From Purshia tridentata (lineage: Eukaryota > Streptophyta > Magnoliopsida > Rosales > Rosaceae): a DNA stretch of 64,000 bases. The stretch covers positions 43,019-107,018 of the forward strand of contig QANT01007790.1 of assembly GCA_003254885.1 (NCBI GenBank), in the 5' to 3' direction. The position numbers and the translations under genes were made by a program. Below the pieces are notes generated by a model. That model searched no databases. It was not told the origin of the DNA and was given only the letters and a program-made list of their open reading frames with translations. This document shows positions 13,101 to 25,302 of the stretch, piece after piece (within the stretch, counting starts at the first letter, position 1; every line of letters begins with the position of its first letter).

Positions 13101-16100
13101 GTTCATCCTTTGCCCTCTCCAATGTGCCACTTTCCCCCCTTCTATACAGACCTTGAGCAAGCATATATCTGGCTTTATGAAAATGTTTAAGCTCCCCTTC
13201 AACACAAGTTTCAAGAGCAGAAAGACAGTCACTGTAAAGCATGTTCCACACCTCTAATTTAAGTGAACTTTCATGCTTCATCTCCCCAGAGCTTTCTTGT
13301 GTGCTTCTATCCTTAGGCGAGTTTGAATTTTCAGAATCCATGTTACCTAAGATTGTCATGATAGCATCCTTTCTTGACTGACTAAAGGCATATGCTGAAA
13401 GAACCTGGAATAGCCAAAGATTAATTTTGAAATATACATATTAGTAAGATATAAATAGTCCCCAAGTCCACAAATTATTTCAATGAAGGCAGCTCACAAG
13501 CACACATCCCTCTTATGGATTTCATCAGATATTTTTGGCCAGTTGAACTTGATTGAAAAATATAATACTAACCTATTAAGGAATATATTATTTGGAAAAA
13601 TAAAAAAGATTCTGAGACAGAGAGAGAAGGCTTGTGGATTGCAGGAAAGCAAGACCAAAAAAAGAAAAAAGAAAAAAACCTTTAAAGCATCTAGATTTTG
13701 TTTTCCGCATGTACAAAGTAACTTCAGGCGCGAAGCATGCATCCTGTAAACTGGATCTACAGCTGTTGGATTTAGAGCAATAGCTTTATCATAATATGCT
13801 AAAGATGTCTCATAAGAGTATCCAAGCTTTTCACAGAGCTTCCCAATATAGTAGGCATGGGACCAATCTTGCCTGATACAAAGAAAGTGAAGACAAATTA
13901 CCATTTGAAATTGGCACATTAGGTGGTTGGTTTGTGTAGGTAACTGGAAAATGAAACTATGTAGAACAGAGGACATACTTGTGAGCAAAAGCTTTTTTAA
14001 AATGTCTCATTGAGTTCTCACAAAACAGTGTCCAAGCGGCATCCTTCACGGGTACAACAGTTCGCTGATCATAAAATGGCACCACATTTTGAAGGCTATC
14101 ATAGTATACCAAAGCCAGTAACTCGTGTATCTCACACTGAATAACAAAAAAAAAAAATCATTACATCATCAGTGACATCCAAGAGACATTCTAACTCATG
14201 CAACAAAGACTAGCTTTTACTCCTTAAATGGCATGTATATAGCATGATATTGATTTATTCAGGATCCACAGCAAGATGGTCCCTACTGCAACTTTCAGCC
14301 TTTTTTTGGGTCTGATAATCTTACAATTGGAAAAGGATTAGCAACAACCTCAGAGAATCTGAAATGCCCCAAATTATTGGTCCAATCAATAACCATACCA
14401 GATTAGGTTCAAGACATACACAACCAACATTAAGGTAAGGACTTTAGCTACCCTACCTGAAAAAGAAAGAGAAAAGGAAAGATCCCACTTCCCACCAATA
14501 CACTAATATATAGGAAATGAAAAAAACATGAAACCTGCTGAATCGATGTTTTTGCCAAAGCCAAACTCATTAATAGGCACCGCCTACTCCTTCTTCGACT
14601 TGTCTCAACTCTCTGAGGTAAAGTAGCATTCTTCCTCCATCCTGCCACATTGATGTGCTTACTGCCATCATTTAGCAACAAGTCTACTTCCTGTAGAATA
14701 GGCTCCTTAGAAATGAAACTGTTTCACACCAAAAATAGTGCTCTTTTTGGTTTGTAAAGCAGTCATAAACCAGAATGATAAACAACAAATATTACCTCAT
14801 CATAGATATTCGCAAGTTTTTCCCAACTTTCAAAACGTAGAGGGTTGTAGAGTAAATCATATTTGAAGAGGTTTGCATTATGCTGTACAAATTCTTCCCC
14901 TTCCTTGGTAAGCACAAAGCCAGGCCATTTATCAGTAGCACTCATTTCCTCAGACAGGGCAAGAAAATAATACAAGTTGCGGTAGACATCCAGATATGGC
15001 TCAGAGCTGCAAGTAGTCAATTACACATGTAGATTGTTCACGTCTAAAAATTAGAAAATTTATGAATTTAACCATCATGTGAGAGAACAAGTAACTTACA
15101 AGTTAAAAGTACAAAGAATAAACTATATTTATATATACCTTCCTACTGATGATGTCTTCTGTTGTTTAAGGTTTCTCGCATCAGGAAGTATCATCTTCGT
15201 TATCGTTTCAAGAAACCCATCAGACCCAGCCTCCTCTGAGAGCTTATCTTCGCATAAATGAAGATCATCTAAGAACTTATCTATTGCATTTCCAGCCAAA
15301 ACTTCTTCTGGTGGTTGTGGAAAATGTTTGCGTATAGCTCTGAGTACTCTTCGAACTTTAACTAATCCAGTCCTCTGTAACAAACATATATAAATACAGC
15401 CAATAAAAGGTTGGTAAAACTAAATCTCTGTGGGTGCTACAAGGTCTCCTACATTGGAGGGATATGCTATGTCAGGAAGCATAAATTCTTACAACACACT
15501 ACATATGCACACACGTAGAGGGGGGGAGAGACAGAGAGAGAGAGAACTCACAGAAGAAGCCTTTGCATAAGGGAGTATGTACTGAAAAACATCAACACAT
15601 TGTTCCTTTGTCTGGTAATCACCAGGGCTAGTATTTTTGTGCACAACTAAATCATCTTCATACGATGAGTCGGATCTAATGTTTAGACCATATAAGCAGA
15701 AGAAACACTGATCCAAGGAATAATCAATTTTTAACTCAAGTTCCTCCTTTTCATCTTCAATGAGTTCCGTTTCAGCTTCATTCAATTGACCATTTGATTT
15801 TCCACCTCCGTTGAACTTACCACCAGATCCATCTGCACCTTGCCTTTCACCTTCCAATCCCACACTGTCTTTATGTAGGGCTTTATCAGATGAAATGCTT
15901 TTGGAAGCTATCCCTTCAGAAACATCTTTCCCTGCAGCACTGGTTTCATCTATTCCTGTATGAACCATTTCCATATCTAGTGTATCTGATTTTGATTCAT
16001 TTATAGACATTTTGGCATGACTATTTAGGCTAAGCTGCTCTTTGTATAGTGTTGTTTCCTTGTTTAATAAGCTACAGCTAGATTTAAACTTCATATCCAA

Positions 16101-19100
16101 GGCCAATAGATGCTTAATTGCAAATTTAAGAAATGTTCCTTCTTCCCTTTCACCACCCAGACCCGCACAGCAGAGCCCATACTCAGCCAGTAAATCATGC
16201 ATTGTGACAATTAAGTCAACCTAAGATGCAAAGTCAGGGAAAAAAAAAGACATAAAAAGTTAAACAAAGAGTTAAATATTGGAAAGATTTCACTTTATGA
16301 CCAACTTGAAGAGACTTTGCTCACTTGAGTTTTAACAGGTGTCATGAGGTTGAGCTGTTGAAGTTTGCAGAAAGCAATGGAAGCTTCAATAAAGCAACTT
16401 TTTTCAATTTGATCAGCACCTACTTGCTCAGAAGATTTCTTACAGAGGAATGTGCTTACAACATTGCACATGACTGACAAGAGCAAGCATTGGATATCAC
16501 CTATGCTGCTCATTGGAATAGTATTGTTGTCCTGCAAGCATAAGACATAAGCACATACTGCACAAAAAATGACATTACATAATTTCTAGTCTGATCCATA
16601 AGGTTATTCACTTGTGTCAATTTAACTATATGTTTGTAAATATCACTACCCTCATGTTTTTCTGATTCTTATCAGCATCTGGTTGGTTTGAAATGAACAA
16701 ATGAATGAAATTTTACAGTATAGGTAAGCATCACTGAATAACACAGCTATTTATACATAAATATTGATTGACTTACGGAAGCTCCAAATTGATCAATAAA
16801 TTTCTTCACTTGGGTCACACATTGAGAAATTGCCTTCACTTCCTCTGCAACCAAGAAATTCCAGCTCTGCTTGCTTGAACTTTCTTTTGACTCTATGTCA
16901 GAAGCATAGCAATCTTTTGACCCTGATTTCAATAGGAAGGACTTACAAGAAGCAAGGCATTCATCAATACCTGCAGCTGCCATAAGAATTTGCAGTTTCC
17001 GTCGATGGCAATTCAAATATACATCAATATCCATAGGTTTTGTCTTCTCACACACTTTGATTAAAACTTCTAGTGCTGATAGTTCAACTGAAGTAATTCC
17101 TTTGCCTCCTTTATCAGCTAAGCGTAAGGGTAATGCATCGGGAGGAACATTTTTTGTAGCAACTAGAAGTGGAACAAGCAAGGTCATGCACTCCATATAC
17201 ATTTCTTTCTCAATCATCTCACCTAAAGTCTTCTCCATCAAGAAATCAACCTTTAAAATGTTAATTTCATGGAGAATCCTATAGATGGTTGACTCTTTAA
17301 CAACCTTGCAATATGGGAGGTGGATTACACATTGAGAATCACTCATATTTTCCTTCCTAGTCAAAAGTGACAAGGAAATACAGAATTCTTCATGGGCTTT
17401 TGCCTTGTTGCCATCTAAGATAGATAATCGTCCACTTAACCAGAAAAATCGAACCCAGAAGGAACTGTTATTTGTTAAAGACAAACCATCTAATTGTACA
17501 CCCTGGCAAATAGAATTGTTTTCTGATATTCCATCAGTACCAAAGAATGTCTTAAGCCCAGAGATACTTTCATCTTCCAAAGATACTGATTCGATGATCT
17601 TACACAGATGATAAGATGCCTCAGACATGAATTTGGATAGCCTGGAAGCCTCAGAAGACAATGACCCAAGGTCATAATAAAGCTCAGCAAGAAAAAGGCA
17701 ACATTCAGGGGTCCTATCCTTCCCCCAATTCCTTGTCATCTTTTCCAACTCCAGGAACTTACTAAATGCATCCTGATACAAAAGACCTCTACTTGCAGCC
17801 TCTTCTAAAAGCAAATGAGCCAAATGGAAAGCACCATAATTGTTTGAAGTTTTTTTAACAAATCTGGAAACATCACCATATTCAGTTTCCCATGGATTAG
17901 TTTGATCAGAACATGAAACAGAGCAATTACCGGAATGACCAGAATCTTTGGTTCCTGACCCCCCAATAATAAAAGGTTCTAGATATTGAATTACGACCTT
18001 GGCCTGATCCTTACCATTAGCAAAGTCAAGATCTTCTTTCTCCGGTTTACGACTTCTAAGCCTTTCAAGGCGAGTACTCCGCCTCTCCTGTGGTTGGAGT
18101 TCTAGGAGATTTGTGTCTTTTTCTTTGGTAACACCTGTTCTTTCAGTGTTACAATCACCAAAGGAAGCATTCTCACCAATCGGGGTTGAGTTAAGTCCTT
18201 TCCTTTCCTCAAATCCTATGGTACTTTCTGAACAAGAAGGTAAGTGTAAAATTAATCTGACATCCCCAGACCTGCATGCTTTTGCATCCCCCATCTCAGA
18301 CACATAGCCATTCAATGGAACTAAGATATCCAAGAGTGCATCAGCAAGAGCAGCCCAAGAAGCTTCTGCCAGGTTCAGATCTATGCTCTGCTTCAGCTTC
18401 TTGGATGCAACGCCCTCCTCTAGATTTGCATCAGCTGCTTTTCTCTTGTCAACAAATTTTAGACGGACATGTTTGGGTTCTAGCTTATCTATTCCTCTAG
18501 GAGCAAATGGAACTGGCTCAGACTCTTCAATGACTTCCTTCACATGCAAAGCACGAGAATGTGATGGCCAATGCCTCAAAATTAACTCTGCCAGAGAAAG
18601 GCACGAGACTTCATCACCAATAGCAATAAGAACTTCCAATAATTTCTCCATGCAGTTCCCTGTAAAGAAAATTCCACAAAAATTTGAATAATTTGCCACA
18701 GATTCATAAACAAAAAAAGATATCACATAGTGCTGCATACAACATAAATATAAAACATTTATTTTGGTATGAAGATATAAACCATATTTAAACGCAATAA
18801 ATGCTCACAATTATTAGGGCTGCATAAAAGCCCTTGCTCAAATGCCCAACGTGATATACTCAGAGATCCCATTGAGCAAGATAATGTTCCCAGATGATTC
18901 CAGACAACAGAATCTTTGGTATCAATCTCTACAGCTTGAAGATAACATTGTAGAGCACTCTCATAATGTGTTGAACCTTGTTGAAGAAAAACGTTGGCAA
19001 GGTTCTTAAGTGCCAAAAATCTGCAGTCAGCAAGAAACCTATAATTGGAGAAACATAAATAAGAGCATCTTGTTCTTCTTTTTTATTTTCTTTTTATCTT

Positions 19101-20066
19101 TTTCTTTATTAATAAGAGAAAAACTCTACATGAAAGGTAAGACAGATGATTTATCCTTCATGAATTAGAAAATTGTAAATCCATTCACAGAATTGCATAT
19201 TCCAAGATCAACAAATCTAGACTACAATAAATTAGGGGTAGTGGATATATCCATACCTGAGTTGCAATAGGTGGCAATCGCTGACATTACCATCCACCTG
19301 CATGGCAATAAAAACTTCAATGACTAGCTATTCACACACAACCAACAAAACTACTATGGGTTTCAACGTCTTACCTGAGCGTTTGCTATAAGAGGATCTT
19401 TCAGGACAGATTCTAAAAGCTCACTAGCCTTTTTGTATTCTTTAGCTTGTAATTTTTGAAGTCCTTCATGATAAGTTTGTGATAGATGAAACTCCTGATA
19501 TGGTCAAATCAAACAATATGACGTCTAATCGAAAAACAACACTTTTTCAGCTGGGAAAATATAAACATTTTAAAAATTCAGCGTTTAATTCAATTTTATT
19601 GTCCATTCAGTTTGCTGGAATAATGAGAGGAATATAATATAAAGTTCACAAATATTAATGTTACAAAGAATTTAGTTTTCTCTCCCTTGCCTTCATGACT
19701 CAAATGCCATATAGTGAGATGTGAACAAACTAACAATACTCAAATTTACACTCAATACAACCCAGAAAAATCCCAAATCAGTGAAATAGCAAAAAGGCAT
19801 TCTTGAACTAATGCAAGGGGGGAAAAACAGCTACTTTCAAAGAAAGTAAAAAATAACTATGAGAGAAAAGGAGGCATGCCTGAGCTTCTTTGGTGGGAGC
19901 CAAGGGTTCCCATTTGCCTTTGGAGTCAGTATCATTGATAGCTGCAATTGAGAACTGAAGCATACAAATTCAGAATTAGAATACCAAAATAGAGAATTCG
20001 AAAAAAAAAAAGAAAAAGAAAGAATAAATTCAATTACATAAAGGGAACGTAAAACCAACGCACCAT
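10167..20066 (-). CDS. CABIN1: CABIN1-like TPR protein, HIRA histone-chaperone complex
   Basis: Nineteen coding exons join without a frame break to about 1,970 residues: 20064-20066, 19880-19954, 19375-19494, 19257-19297, 18809-19020, 16777-18659, 16325-16531, 15552-16220, 15139-15374, 14796-15006, 14535-14690, 13979-14136, 13680-13872, 13022-13404, 12375-12555, 11678-11907, 10802-11465, 10494-10572, 10167-10378. The N-terminus has TPR-like helices ([39 protein letters not shown]). A later TPR unit is at 13680-13872 ([21 protein letters not shown]). Exon 15552-16220 encodes an acidic, Ser-rich linker. The family is calcineurin-binding protein cabin-1 like (Arabidopsis At4g32820), a subunit of the HIRA complex that deposits histone H3.3 independently of replication. 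The first coding exon contributes only the ATG, and the intron after exon 19880-19954 starts with GC instead of GT. The exon 10802-11465 donor was chosen because reading on hits a stop at 10649. Confidence 0.9.
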
Positions 20067-20780
20067 TTTCGGTAATTCGAATGCAGTAATGAAGTTACTT
20101 CGGAGAGAATTTGAGCTTCAGCTGATACTAATTTTCACTGCTACTCTTTACTAAGGGGATTAGGGTTTTTCCTCAGCTAATTCAATTCTGTAGTTGTTTT
20201 TGTTTTTTTAGGCCTGACCGGACCGCCTGAGTTTGTAGCGTCGTTTTAACGGTTTTATCGAGCAAGAACCGCCAAACGCGGCGTTAGTTTTTTCATTTAT
20301 ATTTTTTTCTTAAAATAAAAATAAAGGAAGAAAAGTAACACCGTCTTCGGCTTCGTTTATTACGACTTTACGAGTTTATGACTTTGGTTCTGCCCAAACG
20401 CGGCGTTTCATGTTCTGTTAACTTGGAACCGTGGTTGAGTGGTTGCTCACTCAGTTCACTCACTGATCGATAATCGATTCCTAAGAAAAATGCACTCTGG
20501 TACTGCGAGTTTCAGTAGCGCCGATTGAACGCTGATCGATTATTCATCTGTTTGGCTCTGCCCAGAAAGCCTAAGAAAGGTAATGAAAATTAGCCTGCAT
20601 GCATCCTTATTTGAAGGAATTGTATTCTCATTTTATTCCATATTATTTGTTTCAAAATATTAAATTTGTCATTGCCCATGACTTGTTTGACAAATTGCGC
20701 AAATGAGAAAAGCATTTCACTGAAGTGTTTGATTGCAGTTGTCCAAGCATACAGGGTGTCACGTTCGTCCACACTCCACA
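20067..20780. promoter_or_regulatory. Divergent promoter region with a 5' UTR intron
   Basis: The CABIN1 start (20066, minus) and the membrane-protein start (20781, plus) face away from each other, so both promoters lie here. A likely 5' UTR intron of the plus-strand gene runs from the AAG|GTAATG donor at 20579/20580 to the TTGCAG acceptor ending at 20738. The core holds two AACGCGGCGTT-like motifs (about 20274-20286 and 20396-20406) and a TTTAACGGTTTT motif near 20245. Which sites act on which gene is not shown by the sequence. Confidence 0.55.
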
Positions 20781-22080
20781 ATGCGTGAGATACAGATTCG
20801 TAATTTTTTGATGACTTTCTACATTATCTTCATTACTATCAGCGGCTCAAATTCAAGCCATGAGAACAGGTTAGTGTTAATCCGAACAACCAAATTTGCA
20901 CATTTTTCTGCTTTTGATGTCAATTTCCAGGAACATGGTATTAGACAAAATTCACTGCTCTATACCATTTTACAGAACAGACAGCAAAATTTTGAATGTT
21001 GGTGAAGAGCTGTGGAGGGAAACGCTACCACTACAAATGGGTTCGCGCCTTTACCAGCTTCAAGGACTTGAGCCTTATACGTGGTATGAAGTGAAGATAT
21101 CATACCCAGCTTCTGTATGTATTTCTTAAACTTATAATGGTGTCACTTTGTGTCCTTCAGCAATCCGTTTGTGGATTCTGTAACTTTCTATTGGTGGGTT
21201 GACAGATACCCGCTAGCTTTTCCATACAACTCAAGAGAGGGGACTTGGACTTGTCACTGAATGGGAACAACAGAAGATTACTGAATACAGAAAAGCTGAT
21301 TTTCAAGACTGAAAGTCTTGCCTCGAATGATCAGGTTCGATTTTGCCATTGAACCTTTGAACCCATTGTTGCATTTTATGAGATGCTCAGTAAGTTAAGG
21401 ACTCAGCTCACTGCTCAGGGTGGCATGTATGTGTTGGTGAGTGTGGAGCCTGAGGGGGTTGTTGCAATACCAGGGGTACAGGAGAGGGAGCACATCATTT
21501 TCAATATAGGTAATGTAGACATCAACTGTTGGCACTAATTAATTTAAGCTTTGCATGAGAAATTGGTTGTTTCTTGTTTTCTATGTGTTTGAATAATATG
21601 AAAATTTTTTCTTTGACTAATTTGCATGAGAAATTAATTGATATGTTTCTTGTTTCCTGTAAGTTTGAAGAAGATGAAGATGTTTCCTTTTAAGTAGATT
21701 AAGCTATTAATTGGTATGTTTCTTGTTTCCTGTATGTTTGAAGAAGATGAAGATGTCTCCTTATAATTACATTAAGCTTTTCATGAGAATTTGGTTTGTT
21801 TATTGTTTCCTGTTTGTTTGAAGAAGATGAAAATGACGAACTATTATAATTTGAAATTGGTGTGTTTCTATGGGCATATTATAATTTGTCTGCATGAAAA
21901 AGTTTATATCTTCTATTTTTGGTGGCAGTTTGTGATGAACTATTACTGGGGATTCCCCACAAAGCTTGGTGGGTTGTAGGCTTTGTATTGGTGTGTTTGG
22001 TTCTGGCCTTCATCATACCGTCGTTTCTTCCACCCTTTTTGTTAGGAGCGGTCGATCAGAATGCTTTCAAAGATTCCTGA
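20781..22080 (+). CDS. Uncharacterised single-pass membrane protein with signal peptide
   Basis: Five exons (20781-20869, 20976-21114, 21206-21334, 21419-21509, 21929-22080) join to 199 residues. The N-terminus (LMTFYIIFITISGSNSS) looks like a cleavable signal peptide. A lumenal or extracellular part follows with RTDSKILNVGEELWRETLPL and GLEPYTWYEVKISYPAS. A single hydrophobic helix (WWVVGFVLVCLVLAFIIPSF) lies near the C-terminus, with a short tail after it, so a type I topology is inferred. I do not recognise a catalytic domain. It looks like a conserved plant protein of unknown function. The last intron (21510-21928) is filled with a minisatellite. The ATG at 20781 is the first one in frame after the inferred 5' UTR intron. 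Confidence 0.8.
21530..21840. repeat. Intronic minisatellite, about 80-bp units
   Basis: Four imperfect units carry GCATGAGAAATTGG-like, TGTTTCTTGTTTCCTGT and TTTGAAGAAGATGAAGATG blocks. They fill most of the last intron of the membrane-protein gene. The same unit reappears at 24022-24140 and 25269-25302 inside the oleosin cluster. Confidence 0.8.
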
Positions 22081-22546
22081 ATGCCTGACTTAAACATAGT
22101 GGTTGGCTTCATCAATTTGGTATTTTTAGTATGGTCCTGAAGTTCAATTTTTTTGCAAGTCATATTTTATCATAATCCTAAAGTTTAATTTTTTTAACAA
22201 GTGAGGAGAAGTATTTGAAGTAGAGACTTTCAGTTGGCTTACAAAAAGAACGGTGCTTTCTCTGATTTTTTTTCTTCCTCTTCTTCTTCGTCTCTAAAAG
22301 AAGAGTACATGAAGTGGATTTGTTAGCATCAATCTTTTTTCTTTTTCAATTTTCCTCTACTTGTTGTAAATTATGAATATATGAATGGTCCGACTATGAA
22401 ACCAACTGAGAAGTTATAATTATAAATAGATTAGAACTTTTTTTTCTTTTTCTGTGAGTTTCCTTTCTCATGTATATTCTCTTTTATGTCTCCCATTTTA
22501 TTTATGGGCAAACACGACATCAAAGCTTGAGGCCACATCAATAATG

Positions 22547-23192
22547 AAGGCCTTCATGGGCTATGTCTTTGAACACGTTTAGATGGGCTTACATCCTTTT
22601 TTCTTTTGGATAGGGCTTACATTTATCAATTTATTAGACAAATAAATAAAAATCACTCGCCTCAAGAGAGGCCTATAGAATCTTCAAAAAGGGCATGAGA
22701 ACACCAAGCAGGGGGGTTGAGTGAAGACTTGAAGCCCCAGCTCAAAAGAGTGACCCTAAGAGGCAAGACCATCAGCAACATTATTTCTTTTCCTGTAGAT
22801 ATGAGCTAAGTAGCAAGTCCAGTCTCTTTTGAACAGATCCTGGCAGGAAGCAATCAAGGAGCCAAGAGGATGATTAAGGCAATCACAGTGAAGAACCAAA
22901 TGAACTGCAGTGGCAGAATCCATCTCAACAAGAAAGTTTTTAAAGCCACACTCCCAAGCCATAGAGAGACCATGAAATAAACCCCATAGCTCAGCTGATA
23001 ATACCTCCCCTCTACCAAGATTGGCAGCAAACCCAGACACCCAGCCACCATTGCAATCTCTAATAATTCCTCCAGCACTAATCAACCCATAAGGCCTTCA
23101 TGGGCTATGTCTTTGAATACGTTTAGATGGGCTTACATCCTTTTTTCTTTTGGACAGGGCTTACATTTATCAATTTATTAGACAAATAAATA
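22547..23192. repeat. 102-bp direct repeats flanking a 442-bp insertion
   Basis: Copies at 22547-22648 and 23091-23192 start AAGGCCTTCATGGGCTATGT and end GACAAATAAATA. They differ at about two positions. The DNA between them is a LINE-derived fragment, so the repeats behave like a very long target-site duplication. Confidence 0.85.
22649..23090 (-). mobile_element. LINE-derived RNase H-like fragment
   Basis: On the minus strand an open frame (22756-23085) encodes about 109 residues with the plant non-LTR retrotransposon RNase H (RVT_3) pattern: GGIIRDCNGGWVSGFA, then LSAELWGLFHGLSMAWECG, then VEMDSATAVHLV, and a C-terminal IYRKRNNVADGLAS. The Asp-Glu-Asp order of RNase H is visible (D of IRDCNG, E of SAELWG, D of VEMDSA). 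No reverse transcriptase, endonuclease or ORF1 is present and the frame has no native start, so this is a truncated, inactive fragment. The minus-strand 3' end stops at a short T-run rather than a poly(A) tail. Confidence 0.85.
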
Positions 23193-23395
23193 GCGAGTTG
23201 AGTTTCGTTAGGCTTGACTGGCTTAGCTATTGAAACATTTAGAAGGTGGTTTTCAAACAAGCATACCAAAGAAAATCTCCTCTATGAAAAGCAGAAATGG
23301 AGTGTTATTTATTAACAAAAACGAAGCCAAAACTCATGGTTCATCACACACTCAAAATTATTACACTTTGAGCAGAATAATCGTAACACTCACAA

Positions 23396-23779
23396 TTATA
23401 TTCCAAATTGTACGTACTGCCCAAACACGTTGGCCCTTTTCTTCATAGCCACGTAGTTAGACACGTAGCTATATAACCACGATAACGCTGTCACTGCTGC
23501 CACGCCGCACCCGCCGGAGAAGACCAAACCAGTCGCTGCCAGGAACATGACTATCCCAGCCGGCACTAGAATTGGACTAAACACCACCAGAACTGGGGTG
23601 GCCATGATCAGGGCTATCACTGTCCCGGTTAAAGTTAACGCGGACAAGATAAAGAGCGAGGTTCCAATGGCGCCTGCAGTCAAGAACTTGGCAGTACTAC
23701 TCTGGTGTGAGGATGGGGCTGACTCTGTGTGCATGGCTGGCTCATCCACCTTATTCCGACGATGGGATACCGCTGCCAT
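23396..23779 (-). CDS. Oleosin (copy 1)
   Basis: Intronless, 127 residues from the ATG at 23777-23779. A short hydrophilic N-terminus is followed by about 70 uncharged residues, in the middle of which is the oleosin proline knot ([16 protein letters not shown]-x5-SP-x3-P). The C-terminal part ([17 protein letters not shown]) is short, so this is a low-molecular-weight (L-type) oleosin. Oleosins coat oil bodies, the hydrophobic hairpin entering the triacylglycerol core. An upstream in-frame ATG (23791) would add four residues; the one chosen matches the start of copy 2. The promoter has TATATA and CATGCA motifs. It is a tandem paralogue of 26092-26475. Confidence 0.95.
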   Translation of the reverse strand: MAAVSHRRNKVDEPAMHTESAPSSHQSSTAKFLTAGAIGTSLFILSALTLTGTVIALIMATPVLVVFSPILVPAGIVMFLAATGLVFSGGCGVAAVTALSWLYSYVSNYVAMKKRANVFGQYVQFGI

Positions 23780-23990
23780 GGTCAAGATCAACGGCTGTAA
23801 TTGATTGAAATTCGTGAACCGTGAGACAGTAGTGAAGAAGGGTGAGATAATACTGGCCTGGATGGATCCATATATAAGAAGAAGGTTTTGGGGGTGACGT
23901 CATGGTGTGATGTGGCACGGTGATGGGTTTGCATGAGAGTTTGAGTTTTAGAATTCGAACACGTCTGCAAAAGTTAATGCGTGGCAGCAC
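23780..23990 (-). promoter_or_regulatory. Oleosin copy 1 promoter: TATA box and RY motif
   Basis: On the minus strand a TATATATGG box lies at about 23870-23880 and an RY element (CATGCA) at about 23931-23936. RY elements are the B3-factor (ABI3/FUS3/LEC2) sites found upstream of many seed oil-body genes. The same layout is present upstream of oleosin copy 2, which supports it being functional. Confidence 0.6.
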
Positions 23991-24021
23991 AAGTGGCGGT
24001 CTTCATCATAACGAGCGATTC

Positions 24022-24140
24022 TTCAAGTAGCATGAGAAATTGGTATACTATTTGTTTCCTTGTATGTACGTATGAAGAAAAATGAAAATGTTTCCTTCAA
24101 ATAGATTAAGCTTTGCATGAGAAATTGATATATATATATG
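24022..24140. repeat. Copy of the intronic minisatellite
   Basis: It contains GCATGAGAAATTGGTATAC, TGAAGAAAAATGAAAATGTTTCCTTC and AGATTAAGCTTTGCATGAGA, matching units in the intron at 21530-21840. The array is interrupted by the solo LTR and resumes at 25269. Confidence 0.75.
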
Positions 24141-25268
24141 TGTGTGTGTGTGTGTTGATGCAAAGATCTGCTCAGGCCATTGCAAACAACTTAAATGAGG
24201 ATTTGTGCTGACGTGGACAAACTGGTGTATTGAGTAGTTGATTCGAGCTCGCCGGTTCGTTGGTCCTGAACTTCTCCCTGCAAGATGATCATAAAGGAGC
24301 ACCGATGTGGTACCAACCGAAAGTACTCCGATGATAAAGTCAGGGGGATGCAAGGAAGAAGATGTAAGTGTAAGTGAAGAAACCGACAAGAACTAGGAAG
24401 GAAGATGAAGGAAAAGAGGTAAGTTTCTCTGGGCTTATTTCTTCAGAGCTTGGGTAAGTAATTTCTCAGAATTTGTGTCCCATTCCCTTGTGAACATGCT
24501 CTTATTTATAGGTAAAGGGTATGAGATATTTCTGTTGGTTTATAGGGGTGATCATGGCTGATCATAGGTCCCAGATGCTAATGTTTGAAAAACAGGCTGG
24601 ATGGCTAACAGGCTTTCCATTTATTGCAGGGGGTGACTACCAAAAGGTTGGAAGTCGCTTGCATTAAATGGAAAGTAAGGCACAGTGGATAAACAATAAA
24701 TGCAAAACATAAATATACCTTTAGAGTGTCAGACGCAATAACTGCTGTTGAGGTTTGTGCTCGGCTCGAATGGGGGGTTTGTGCTCGGCTCGGATGGGGG
24801 TGAGTCGAACAGGACTGATCCAATCCAAATAAGACTTTGAATTGCAGTGAACCCACGCGAGTGTTTAGTTCTCCCAGGCAATGCTCGGCTCAGAAGAGAC
24901 AGTGGCTTCCGATCCAAACGTAAAGAGGATGAGATGGTGGTCGGAAAACCCCTGCTTGATGAAAAGTACTTGGAAAAACTTCGTTCGGATCCGAACTAAG
25001 AATCCGATCCAAACATCGGTAACTTGTTGGCACTTGCTCGTCCGAATATTGTAGGTACGCTCCGCTCGGATTGGATCAAGCAATGGGATGCTCGTCCGAA
25101 TATTGTAGGTACGCTCCGCGCGGATTGGATCAAGCAATGGGATTCGATCCAGAACAGTTGCCTCGATGGACCATTGACTGACATAATGAGGTTACACTCG
25201 GACACGAGACTCCACGTGGCCTATAGACGTTGACCACTGACTCTAATTGGGGGTGTCATCCCCGAACA
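24141..25268 (+). mobile_element. Solo LTR, 1,128 bp, with 5-bp target duplication
   Basis: The element starts TG (a TG microsatellite running into TTGATGCAAAG) and ends CCCGAACA, giving the TG...CA ends of an LTR. It is flanked by ATATG at 24136-24140 and 25269-25273. The flanking minisatellite is continuous once the element is removed. Internally, ATGATCATAAAGGAGCACCG and GATAAAGTCAGGGGGATG near 24284-24350 resemble the GC-rich start region of plant LTRs. No gag-pol frame or second LTR is present, so it is a solo LTR. The superfamily is not certain. Confidence 0.8.
25036..25143. repeat. Two 54-bp tandem units inside the solo LTR
   Basis: The unit beginning GCTCGTCCGAATATTGTAGG occurs at 25036 and 25090, with one base change (CGCTCGG versus CGCGCGG). 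It creates apparent repeat-encoded open frames on both strands that are not genes. Confidence 0.9.
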
Positions 25269-25302
25269 ATATGTTTCTTGTTTTCTCTGTGTGTTTGTAG
25301 CC

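Noticed and set aside
24605-25233. Several open frames on both strands with repeated SARSVPTIFGRAS-like peptides
   Set aside because: They come from the 54-bp tandem repeat inside the solo LTR and are not genes.
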